The notes below the pieces were generated by a model. It saw nothing but the letters and a program-made list of their open reading frames with translations, searched no databases and was not told the DNA's origin. The position numbers and the translations under genes were made by a program. From CAIRTM01 sp963723235 (GTDB lineage Bacteria; Desulfobacterota; WTBG01; CAIYCZ01; CAIRTM01): 64,000 bases of DNA. This document shows positions 48,371-58,066 of the stretch, piece after piece; within the stretch, counting starts at the first letter, position 1, and each line of letters begins with the position of its first letter. The stretch is from contig CAVRPV010000010.1 in the NCBI GenBank assembly GCA_963723235.1, positions 310,001 through 374,000 on the forward strand, given 5' to 3'.

Positions 48371-51300
48371 CTACGGCGTACAAACCACCTCACAGACTTT
48401 CTGCCCACACCCACCGCAGCCCGGCGCTGTGTCGCAAACATCGCCAATCCCGTCGCCATCTGCATCCTTTTGCTGAGTGTTGCATTTGGCTGGGCAGTTA
48501 TCTACGCCATCAGCAATACCGTCATCGTCTGAATCGCACTGGCCCTGAACTTCACAAGCCGGCTGGCCGCACCCGCCGCAGCCCGGCGCTGTGTCGCAAA
48601 CATCGCCTATTCCATCGCCATCTGCATCCTTTTGCTGGGGATTGCAGACATCCGGACAGTTATCCTCGCCGTCAGCAAAACCATCATGGTCTGTATCCCG
48701 GATATCTTCCGTGGCGCTCACGGCAAAGAAGAGCTCACCAAGATCCTGCGAAGGCAGGTTCTGTTGAGTAATCAATTTCCAGGCTGAGGCAGCCGTTTTC
48801 AAACAAATATGACGAGGCCGGGAGCCATTGCGTGTTGTCTGCAGACCAGTATGCTTCAGCGATGCTTATCCACATAGTTACACAGGTTAAACGTAATCGG
48901 TTCTTCATTCTCTAGCTGTTCCGTCCCAAGACATCATTGACAGAGTAGACATACGGATCATCAGAAACCGTTTCATCAATCGGTGATTGCCCAAAGGAAG
49001 AAAACACTACTTTTGCTTCCGCGTCAGCGCTTGCCGTTGCGTTTAAGGGGCCAAGCGCCTCAATCGGTACTGCAGTTGTGCCAAGGATCTCAACCCCAAC
49101 ACTGCCCAAGAACGGCTTAAACAGGCTGGTCTTAAAACAGCTGTTTCCGCTCAGAAGAGCACCCTGGCCGGCGTCAAAGGTTAAGCTCAGGCAGTCATCA
49201 AACAAAGTCTGCTGATCAGAACCCGGTCCGGTTTCATCGCCCCACCAGTTCATGCGGGCATCAACTAAAGAGCTGCCCATATTGTCAAGGCCGGTCATAG
49301 TGGAAGGAAGTGCGCCCTGTTTTGTGGTAAACAGGTTATTAAAGTGCAGGTGAGTTCCGGTGACGTTATAGTCAACTGCAACGGCCGTGTCATAGCCGCT
49401 GTCTCCGGAAATGGAGAAACCCATGACGGTCGCATTATCTTGGGTGATATAAACAGCCGCCTGCTTTGTAGAGCCATCACCGCTTACATAATCAACAGGA
49501 GCACCTTGTATTAACGGCATCTCATTGCTGCCGGTCTTGCTACCGATGATCGTTACGCCGGGTTTCCAGATCTCAAAGCCGCCGTAGTTGCCGGCACGCA
49601 ACCGTAATGGTTCCGCCCCACCTTCACCGCTGCAATAGCATCGGCTATGTTTGTATACTGGCCATCAGCCTTGACTTCAACGGTATCTTCAACATTGAGC
49701 GGCACGACGAGCCAGTGCAAAGTGTGAGTTGAATAACCACCGGTATAAGTAAAAGTGATTTTACCATTAGCATCAGAAAGACAAACGCCACTGGTGCAAC
49801 CGGTGATATTAGCTCCTAAAACGGAATCAACATAAACATTGTAGTTAGTGTTTGGCCTGAGATCTCCGATAGTATGAGCAGTATTGCCAATTGAAGAAGA
49901 TGCCTTCCCTTCTATCCAAGCTTTAGCGTAAGTGCCTGTTGTTTGCCAATCGGTAATTTGAATGTCTAACCATTTGAGAGTATCAGAGCCAGTTATAGCT
50001 ACTGACATATCAGCCGTATCCCCTCCTGTTGGAGCAGTTTTATTCCTGAATTTTTCATCGCCATACATTCTGATAGGAGCGGAAGTAGAAACTTCATTAG
50101 TGCCCATAGTGAGTGTTGGCTGGTATTCGTAAGCTCCAATGTCAGGAAGACCATAGATAGGGTTGCCAGCGTAGTCTTCAGATAATCCAACATCCACACC
50201 AGCATCAATGGCGGGGGAGAGATAGGTCAGAGTAAAATCATTGTTGTTAGGGTCAGTAAAAAGTGGATCGGCATTTTGAGAGTTAGGTTCATTACCATTT
50301 GTTGTGTGATAAGTTGCCCAACTTTTATTAGTTACATAATCCCAAGAAAAAATATTGTCATCTAGTGGATCATATACATTATAATCAAATTCGGATTTGG
50401 TTCCATTCTTGCTATCTACAATTTCCCTGGTTTTACCGAGACCAGAAATCATATTTTTAGTAGTCAGAGCGCCCGCCGTTTTAGTCACACTTATATAGGT
50501 ATTTCCTCTGTCTGATGCAGTTGTCACTGTGCCACCCTTGAAAGACTCTCCGACCGAGTACCCATTGTCCCAGCTTACAGTGTTATAAAAAATATTAGTA
50601 CCCGTTCCAACATCAGTGAAACCATTTGTAAAATTGTGATGAGCTATACAATAATAACACTTGATACCAGTTGCTGATCCATGGGGCATGAATCCACCAC
50701 CATCCGATACATTGTTTATTGTTCCATTGTAGGCTCCTTCGCAATAATTATAGGTTACATTATTAGCTTGTTGAGTAGCCATAAAACCAATACCAGCGTT
50801 ATTATTGGCAATACAGTTATTAACTATAATATTTGAAGCAGTATCTTTTTGAACAAATCCGTGCAAATTTTTCTTAGCGGTGCAATTATTATAAGTAACA
50901 TTGTATGCATTGCCACCATCTAGAAAGCCACTTCCGCTAGAATAATTTGAGGTGCAGTCATTGTAAGTTATGCCATGCGCCCCTATGCCCGTTATAAACC
51001 CGTAGAGGGTAGTGTTGCTTAAGCTACTATCATTTATAGTTATAAATGAGCTAGTATCAATAGCTGCCCCTGCCCACTTGTGGCCGAAACTCTATTAAGG
51101 GTAAATTGATTGGAAGTTTTAATATAATATAGAAAATCACTGCCAGCATACGAAAAATCACTTATCGTTAAAGCAGAAGAGTTTGTTGCAAAAAATCCCG
51201 TCATCGTAGAACCGGCGGGGACGGTTACATTGCTAATTGTTCCAGTCGTAATAGAATCAAGGCTGATGCCCTTCGTGCTTGAAATATTGCTGATTGTAAG

Positions 51301-51997
51301 ATTGGCTGTATTTTCAATCCGTATTCCTGTTCCTGTATTCATAGAGGAATTGCTTACTGTGATATTCCTGTTTGTTGCCCCACCAATTCTGATCGACGGA
51401 TTCGCTGCCGCGTTATATGTTAATGTCACCGAATCAATCAATACATTAATGCTGCTAAACGATGAATATACATTATATCCGTAGCCACCCATATTTACTG
51501 AAAGCGCTTGTATGGTTATATTTGAACTACCGTAAATTTCCTACTCCATAAGCGGCAGCTGTTTCCAGTGTATACAAAAGAAAAACCGATCACCTTAATG
51601 TATGATTTTCCATTTATATATATAATTGGACCAGTACCAGTAGATAATGTAATTAGTGGTTTTTCATTGGGCACATTGGCATAAGTGATTTCAGCTCCAA
51701 TGCCACTGCCACTGGAGGGTATAGGAAAAGAAGAAGTGTAATCTCCTCCCTGTGAACTAAACAAGAACACTGATCGCCAGCAGAAAAAGTACAACCGCCA
51801 ACTTGCGCCATATTAAGCGCTGTGCCCACAGCATTTGGACTTGTAGCAGTCGCCTTATTAGCACAAGTTACTGTGCCATCAGCTCTAACATAGTATGTCG
51901 CCGCGCTGGCGGAATTAGCCACCAGGGAAAACGCCAAGGACACCAAAAAAACCAACAGGAAATTTTTTGCTAATTTCATAGATAATTTATTTTGCAT
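48371..51997 (-). pseudogene. Large secreted right-handed beta-helix protein with C-terminal TSP3 repeats, multiply frameshifted
   Basis: Leftwards from a signal peptide (KLAKNFLLVFLVSLAFSLVA, cleavage near ASA, then ATYYVRADG) the region reads as one protein in changing frames. A long beta-helix follows: many short Asn/Gly-rich turns such as NNCIANNNAGIGF and YNYCEGAYNGTINNV, and DPLFTDPNNNDFTLTYLSPA, then GLPDIGAYEYQP, typical of choice-of-anchor/beta-helix proteins. After a short domain (NDVLGTEQLENEEPITFNLC) come calcium-binding TSP3 repeats (DADGDGIGDVCDTAPGCGG twice). About seven single-base indels (e.g. near 51500, 51030, 50870, 49580, 48915, 48820 and 48740) break it. It probably sits outside the cell, in adhesion or polysaccharide binding. 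The start (51997 or 51979) lacks a strong ribosome-binding site. Confidence 0.65.
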
Positions 51998-52525
51998 ATG
52001 TATGTCTTCAAAAGGTTTTAGACATTCACAGCATAGGACTAAGAGATGGTTTTGGCTCCGTTTATACATTGACTCAGTTGCACGTACTGCACGGTACGGG
52101 TTTACGGCATACCACGTGTCAGCATTGGTCAATGCTATCCGCTATAGACAGATAGAACAATGGCACCGAGGTCTATATTTCAGGCACGAAAGGGCCTATG
52201 GGCGGGAGAGGTAATGGTTTAGATGTGTATGTCTTCAAAATGTTTAGGACATGAGCACAGAAGACTAAAAGATGGTTTTGCCGCCCTTACACATCAACAG
52301 TTCTTTTGCAAAAAGGAAATATGCGCTAACGGTAGCACCCCCTGCTAATGGCAGTCAAAACAATACAGTTAGGTACACGATACAGATAGATTAAAATATG
52401 ATATTGTCAGATACTGTCAAACACGATCATATAAAAAAAGGCAGGGCCAATCAATGACCCTGCCTTCTGTGTTACCCGCTTGTGGTGCCCGTTATTGCTA
52501 CCGGTCAACCTTAAAATAGTACACG
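51998..52525. repeat. Intergenic region with a duplicated leader segment
   Basis: Two related stretches (about 52004-52057 and 52228-52281) share TATGTCTTCAAAA, a GACAT and CACAG segment, then GACTAA and AGATGGTTTTG. The first directly precedes the beta-helix gene. They look like two copies of one leader, the second stranded without a gene. The rest holds only the 52433-52464 terminator of the neighbouring gene. Confidence 0.5.
52433..52464 (-). terminator. Terminator of the DUF1566/TSP3 gene
   Basis: GGCAGGG (52440-52446) pairs with CCCTGCC (52458-52464), followed on the minus strand by seven T. It nearly copies the hairpin at 48291-48326. Confidence 0.8.
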
Positions 52526-53892
52526 CTATGGCGTACAAACCACCTCGCAGACAACCTGCCCGCAGCCGCCGCAACCCGGTGCTGTGTCACACACATCGCC
52601 AATTCCGTCGCCATCTGCGTCCTTTTGCAGGGTGTTGCATTTGGCTGGGCAATTATCTACGCCATCAGCAATACCATCCTTATCTGAATCGCACTGACCC
52701 TGAACTTCACAAGCTGTCTGCCCGCAACCGCCGCAACCCGGTGCTGTATCGCAGACATCGCCGATTCCGTCGCCATCAGCGTCCTTTTGCTGGGGATTGC
52801 ATATGACCGGGCAGTTATCCTCACTGTCAACAAAACCATCAAAGTCTGTATCAGTATCCTCAACCGGTACGCACGCACCTTCCACGCACTCATAGCCCGC
52901 TTCGCAGTCGCTGTCGTCTATGCACCAATCACCATTGGATCTGCACGGTCCGCCCCGCACAGCGCGGACGTAATAATTGTAGCCAACCGTCTTATCGGCA
53001 TAGACGAAGTAGCCGTAGGTGACGTCCACGACCCACGCGCCGCCTGCCCAGCCTGCGCTCGTAGTAGAAGACCAGTACCGGGGCTCCTCCACCGTGTTTG
53101 GAAATGTCGTTGCAGGGTTCCCGAGGCTGTAGTTTATGATGCTTTGCAGTTCATTTCTGGTCGGCAAGCGCCAGTCTCCGTAGCCAAGATAGTTAATAGT
53201 GTTGAGTTCCTGCACATATGCAACGGCTTGATCCCAGGTTCGGGTTGCAGCGCTGCCGGTGCATTCAGTCCCGCTCCATGTCTGTTCGTAAGTACATTGT
53301 TGCCACACGAGTGCCGTATTCGTGTCGGTCACCGTACCGTCGCCGTTAATAACCAAATTGTCCAATGACCCATACGGTCCGCCCCGCACCGCTCGCACGT
53401 AACCGTAGTTCGGCTTATTGTCGTAGAGGACGTCTCCGTATATGAAGCCCACGTACCACGCGCTGCCCGTATAGTCCGCGAAAGTTGTAGACGACCAGTA
53501 AGACCCGTAATAGTCCTCCCCCGTGTCATTAAATATCGGGTCTATAAAACGATACAACCGACTGGCGTCAACAAGGCTGGAGAGTTCTTCAATGGTGGGT
53601 AAACGCCAGTCAGCATATCCATAGTTTTTTAGAGTGCCTGCGTTCATTCTCGCAACATAATTCAAAGCCCTCTGCCAGGTATCGGCGGCCCGGCGCTGTT
53701 TGTCTTCATCCACTCAAGCCCCGTCACATTATCCCTTACAATGCCGTTGCCAAGGTCGGTGTAGGATTTCGGGTTGCAGACCCGCTCATTGGGGTCCCCC
53801 GTGTCGAGCACATAGTTGGTCTGCGCCCATGCGTTTATACCAGTCACCAGCAAAAAACAAACCACCAGTCCGACAATAATTTTTCTAATCAT
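52526..53892 (-). CDS. Secreted protein with two DUF1566 domains and C-terminal TSP3 repeats, one frameshift
   Basis: The ATG at 53892 follows GGAG and opens a signal peptide (RKIIVGLVVCFLLVTGINA, cleavage near AWA). Two DUF1566 (Lcl C-terminal) domains follow, each with a YG..DWRLPT segment (KNYGYADWRLPTIEELSSL; YLGYGDWRLPTRNELQSI) and YYVRAVRGG. Then comes DCEAGYECVEGACVPVED and two TSP3 repeats (DADGDGIGDVCDTAPGCGG) almost identical to those of the beta-helix protein. The frame shifts once near 53690 within the first DUF1566 domain (LEWMKTNSA to ADTWQRALNYV). An outer-surface role is likely; its ligand is unknown. Confidence 0.78.
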
Positions 53893-54090
53893 GGCGCTCT
53901 CCGTCATTTATTGTTGTTCAGGGAAACTATGCGCCGAAAATAGCATTTCTATCAATGCCGGTCAAGCCGCTATAGAACTTCTTAGTATTCGGGATTTTCC
54001 GACATGATAAACATCGCGTAGCGCGGGGCGAGGCGGGTCGGATCTCGAAGATAACCAGTTCCTCTCCGCTCATATTCTCGCGCACCTTGC

Positions 54091-54733
54091 TCACACGCCG
54101 CGGTCGATATCCGGCCAGATAAGGCGATGCAGCTGCAATGCACAGCGAACATTCAGAGCCGTCAGCAAGAATCCATGAAGCAAGATCGGATACGGGCAAA
54201 CGGGACACAACCGGAGAAAAGTGAACCGCCGCAAGAGTGACTCCGGCCAGACGCTTGAGAAAATCACGCGCAAATTCATAGTCGCTGCGATCTGATATCA
54301 CAAACTTAAGCTCATCATGTTCGCTGAGCCCCGCAAGAACTCTCTCGTTAAAGCTGTGCCCTTCTCCGCTTGCCGGACATTTCACGTCAACTATTTTAAT
54401 GCAGCGATTATCCAGTTCGTCGAGGGCAAGAGTACCGTTTGTTTCCAACAGCACGCTATAGCCGAGGTTTAAAAGCTCATGCACCAGGTGCGGGGTCTGC
54501 TCCTGCACAAGCGGCTCTCCACCGGTAATTTCGACAAGGCGGCAGGGATAGCGGCCAACGGATGCAATTATGTCTTCGACTGAATATTGTGTGCCGGGGG
54601 ATTGAGCATAGACCGTGTCACAATAGGAACAGCGCAGGTTACAGCCTGCCAGCCGTATGAATATGCAGGGATACCCGGCGCGGGTTGACTCGCCCTGAAT
54701 GCTGTAAAAGATCTCGCATATCTGCAGGCTCAT
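54091..54733 (-). CDS. queE: 7-carboxy-7-deazaguanine synthase QueE, one frameshift near the end
   Basis: The radical SAM protein opens CEIFYSIQGESTRAGYPCIF and has GCNLRCSYCDTVYAQ (CX3CX2C), VEITGGEPLVQEQ and LETNGTLALDEL, the QueE signature for the 7-deazaguanine (queuosine) pathway. The main frame runs on to 53927, but its last part is not QueE-like. In another frame from about 54170 the expected end appears (LNVRCALQLHRLIWPDIDRG, stop at 54091), so one indel lies near 54165. The start overlaps the stop of the DUF362 gene by one base. No queC or queD is nearby. Confidence 0.9.
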
Positions 54734-56001
54734 TATTTCTTTCGCCTGCGGCGGCGGGCTGCAACCTCAGGCGCCTCGACAATGGTATGGCCCAGGACAC
54801 GCAGGCCCATACGCAGCAGCTCAGCTGTGCTGCGCGCAAACACCGATGGTCCGCTGCCGACATCCTGCCAGCCTTTTTCATCGGGAGTAAGTTTTTCCCA
54901 ATTTTTAAAAAGGCGACCCCATTCACTGTTCAGACATTCCATCATCTGCGCACGGCTGTTACGCGGATACCAGTACAAATCATGATAAATAACAGAGGCG
55001 ATATAGGCCCAGGGCGCCATCCATGTTTTAAGTGACCACTCAACCACATTTTTCAGCCAGCCCCAGTAAATCAAATGCTGCATGCGGGCCGCAAAGGTAA
55101 TATCCTTCATCGGTCCGTCAAAATGCCAATTCTCACGGGAAGCCTCTACGTCACCGACGATTTCAATCTCACGCGGATCGCCGCAACCCAGCCCCATTTC
55201 GTGCGCAATGCGGATATACTTGAGGTCAAGCGGATTCATACCCATAAGCTTGGCCGCCACTGCATCAATGGCAACCTGATCAGATGAGGCCAGCAAAACA
55301 TTCTTAACATGCGGCCGCATGCAGCGCGGTCCAGGCCCATCACCGGCAAAAGTGCCGTCCATGACTGCAAAAACCCCGCGATGTATCTTCTTTTGAATCA
55401 TCAAAAGGTCAACCAGCGTCTCGTGAATCACGGGATGCGTCCAGTGACGGTGCTCATTCAAAAGCCCTCCGAACGCATTCTTCATGGCACCGGTCGTAGT
55501 GGTAAAAACATGCGTCTTGATGGTCGGCAGATGGATGATATTTTCACCGATAAAGCGCTTCGGAATGGAAAAACCGTCCGGGTAAACATCATTGAGGCAT
55601 ATAAACTTATCGGCTAGATCGCCGACCGCGTCACGCACATGAATCCACTCTTCGCCTTCATACAGATGAACATTGCGCAGACCGTGGGCTTGTATCACAT
55701 TGAGCTGTTTATTCTCACGCTCACCCAAATGGGCATCAATTACTACCGTGCGATTATGGCATCCATGTATCAAGTCCGGACTGTAGCCATCCTTTTTTAA
55801 TGAGCGTATAACCCCTTCCAGCTGCCACGGCGTTGTGGAAGAACCCGGAAAGAAAAAATGCCAGGAGATGTTTATTTTAAGCGCTGTATCAGCTTCGCGG
55901 GCGATCACATCCTGATAACCCGCCAGGTTCATCACCCGGTGATAGTCCTCCAGCACGGTGGCCGGAGTGGTACGAACGATTGCAACCTTTGATTTTGCCA
56001 T
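54733..56001 (-). CDS. DUF362 family protein
   Basis: The 422-residue product has the DUF362 pattern: KINISWHFFFPGSSTTPWQL (the usual KxNxxxxxxxxxxxxT start), IVRTTPATVLEDYHRVM at the N-terminus, LPTIKTHVFTTTTGAMKNAF (with the KTH..T..MK signature), and ASSDQVAIDAVAAKLMGM. Members are often ferredoxin-linked, but no CX2CX2C motif is seen here. The function is unknown. The C-terminus is basic (EAPEVAARRRRRKK). It is directly upstream of queE, overlapping by one base. Confidence 0.8.
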   Translation of the reverse strand: MAKSKVAIVRTTPATVLEDYHRVMNLAGYQDVIAREADTALKINISWHFFFPGSSTTPWQLEGVIRSLKKDGYSPDLIHGCHNRTVVIDAHLGERENKQLNVIQAHGLRNVHLYEGEEWIHVRDAVGDLADKFICLNDVYPDGFSIPKRFIGENIIHLPTIKTHVFTTTTGAMKNAFGGLLNEHRHWTHPVIHETLVDLLMIQKKIHRGVFAVMDGTFAGDGPGPRCMRPHVKNVLLASSDQVAIDAVAAKLMGMNPLDLKYIRIAHEMGLGCGDPREIEIVGDVEASRENWHFDGPMKDITFAARMQHLIYWGWLKNVVEWSLKTWMAPWAYIASVIYHDLYWYPRNSRAQMMECLNSEWGRLFKNWEKLTPDEKGWQDVGSGPSVFARSTAELLRMGLRVLGHTIVEAPEVAARRRRRKK

Positions 56002-56340
56002 GTTTGTATATACCTTTCAGGTTTGTGTTGTTTTGGAACGAGTATATCCGTCCTTACTTCAAAAATAAATAAAAAATTCCTCTACCATTAAAACCGGGCA
56101 TGCCCTGGACCGATTGTGGTGACCTTTTACATACAGAGATGGCAACCCGATACAAGCATCCATTCGCTAGATATGGATACAATCGCACAGGTAAGCAGAA
56201 GAACACTCAATGTGGAATCAATTCACAGTTACGCCTGCAATCATACAAAGGCTATTGCACGAACAGGTTTTTCATTGTATACATCTCAAACATACTAAAA
56301 CTTACTAGCATTGTCGCAAAAATAACAAGGAGAGCACACT
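56002..56340. other. Intergenic region upstream of the cyclophilin gene
   Basis: This divergent gap between DUF362 and the cyclophilin holds no convincing gene. ACAAGGAGAG just before 56341 is the cyclophilin ribosome-binding site. Confidence 0.35.
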
Positions 56341-56928
56341 ATGAAAAATATAATTACAGCGATGTTTCTTTTTATTCTCCTCGTACTGACAGGTATGCCA
56401 GTGCAACTGGCGGCCGCTAAAAATGAACAGGCCCCGACAAACCCGGTCATCATAATCTCCACTAATCTGGGGAACATAACTGTTGAGCTTGACCAGCAAA
56501 AGGCTCCAGTAACCGTTAAGAATTTTATGGACTACGTTGAGTCCGGCTTTTACACCAACACTGTGTTTCACCGGGTTATACCCGGTTTTATGATTCAGGG
56601 TGGAGGGTTTACGCAGAATATGCAGCAAAAGCCGACCGGGCCGGCAGTTAAAAATGAGGCCAAAAACGGGCTGAGCAACAAACGCGGAACCATTGCAATG
56701 GCACGCACATCCGTAGTAGACAGTGCAACCTCACAGTTTTTTATCAACCTTTCTGACAATGTTCTTCTTGATAACGGAGTTCGCGATTACGGCTATGCAG
56801 TATTCGGCAAAGTCATTGCCGGAATGGAAACCGTCGATGCGATAGCCAAGGTTAAAACCGCTAATACCTCCGGATATCAAAATGTGCCCGTGGAAGCAAT
56901 CATCATAACGGGCATCAGCAAAAAATAG
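56341..56928 (+). CDS. Periplasmic cyclophilin-type peptidyl-prolyl isomerase
   Basis: The 195-residue product has a signal peptide (KNIITAMFLFILLVLTGMP, cleavage near LAA) and a complete cyclophilin domain: ISTNLGNITVELDQQKAPV, VFHRVIPGFMIQGGGFTQ (catalytic Arg in FHRVI), GTIAMARTSVVDSATSQFFI and YAVFGKVIAGMETVDAIA. It speeds proline isomerisation during folding in the periplasm (PpiA-like). GGAG lies before the ATG. Single gene. Confidence 0.93.
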   Translation: MKNIITAMFLFILLVLTGMPVQLAAAKNEQAPTNPVIIISTNLGNITVELDQQKAPVTVKNFMDYVESGFYTNTVFHRVIPGFMIQGGGFTQNMQQKPTGPAVKNEAKNGLSNKRGTIAMARTSVVDSATSQFFINLSDNVLLDNGVRDYGYAVFGKVIAGMETVDAIAKVKTANTSGYQNVPVEAIIITGISKK

Positions 56929-57080
56929 CGTTGATCAGCCATGGACTTCAACAAAGAGGATATAGAAGACTAAAAAAGAAACGCCCTTATTTTTTTATGT
57001 AAAGCGTAACCGAAAACATTTCGATACATTAAAAAGCATACAGCGCTACAACAGCGCTCAGTTCAATTAAAGCTAAAAAA

Positions 57081-57980
57081 ATGTCTAACCGTTCCACGGA
57101 CAAAGAGACCCAGGCAATTATCGAACAGGCTGCGCTGTTGGCGGAAAAGCTGAAAATAAAAAAAATTCTGGTTGTGTGCGAATCACTCAGTCTCTGGAAA
57201 TCCCTCCTTCCGCATTATGCCAACCACCAGTTTATAATTGTCTTGTCAAACAAAAAACTTGCTGAAAGTATAACCGTAGAAACCTTCCTTGCCGACTTTA
57301 ACGGCATAACCCGTCGCGACCGGCTCGACTATATTCTGAGATCCGCAGTAGAAGCGGAAAAGGTTAGAAAAGGAGAACGCATTCTCTGCCTGTGCAGTCT
57401 TTCAGGCCAGAAGCCGCTTGATACCATACGAGTTGTCCGCATTCAAGAATATTACGGCCCGATATCGCCGCATGATTTAAAGCGTATCGGTAAAAACATT
57501 CCGGTTGACCTTCTGTTCCTGGTCGTCAACCTTGCGATCGAAATTGGCCAGGAAGGCCGCGAAGGCCTGCCTGTAGGCACAATTTTTGTTGTGGGAGATA
57601 CGGAAAAAGTTCTTGAGCTCTCAAAACCGATGATCTTCAACCCGTTCAAGGGCTACGGCCCTGAAGAAACAAATATCTTTGACGTGAAAGTCCAGGAAAG
57701 CGTCAAGGAGCTGACCCTGATTGACGGAGCATTCATCCTTCGTGAAGACGGTGTCGTCCTGTCAGCTGCTCGATTCCTGCATGCCGGGGCCGGCAAATCA
57801 TCCCCGATGCGGGGACTGGGTGCACGACACGCCGCGGCTTCAGCTATTTCGCACCATACAAACAGCGTGGCAATAACAGTGTCGGAGTCCACCGGCACCG
57901 TGAGAATATTCAGCGGCGGCAAGTCAGTACGAACCATTCGTTCATTCAGGCCACCAACCCACATACATAAAAAGAACTAA
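57081..57980 (+). CDS. Diadenylate cyclase (DisA_N/DAC domain) with N-terminal kinase-like domain
   Basis: The 299-residue product has an N-terminal domain of about 130 residues, like the PK-type domain of archaeal-style DacZ, and a C-terminal DAC domain. The DAC motifs are DGAFILREDGVVLSAARFL (DGA) and GLGARHAAASAISHHTNSVA (RHR region, here RHA). These bind ATP to make cyclic di-AMP. RHA in place of RHR occurs in some DAC families, but activity is not proven. No ribosome-binding site is clear before the ATG. The gene is followed at once by a DHH phosphoesterase, which could degrade the same signal. Confidence 0.82.
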   Translation: MSNRSTDKETQAIIEQAALLAEKLKIKKILVVCESLSLWKSLLPHYANHQFIIVLSNKKLAESITVETFLADFNGITRRDRLDYILRSAVEAEKVRKGERILCLCSLSGQKPLDTIRVVRIQEYYGPISPHDLKRIGKNIPVDLLFLVVNLAIEIGQEGREGLPVGTIFVVGDTEKVLELSKPMIFNPFKGYGPEETNIFDVKVQESVKELTLIDGAFILREDGVVLSAARFLHAGAGKSSPMRGLGARHAAASAISHHTNSVAITVSESTGTVRIFSGGKSVRTIRSFRPPTHIHKKN

Positions 57981-58066
57981 TCACCAACAAAGTGGCTGTA
58001 CCATACTCAAGCTAAAACCCCTCACGCGACTGCGTGCCAACCGTAACCACCCTTCTCTGCCACCCT

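Noticed and set aside
52000..52285. Cyclic di-GMP or other riboswitch in the duplicated leader
   Set aside because: Conserved riboswitch core motifs could not be matched on either strand.
53927..54090. QueE C-terminal extension in the main frame
   Set aside because: The proper QueE end (LHRLIWPDIDRG) is found in another frame stopping at 54091, so the extension is an artefact of a frameshift.
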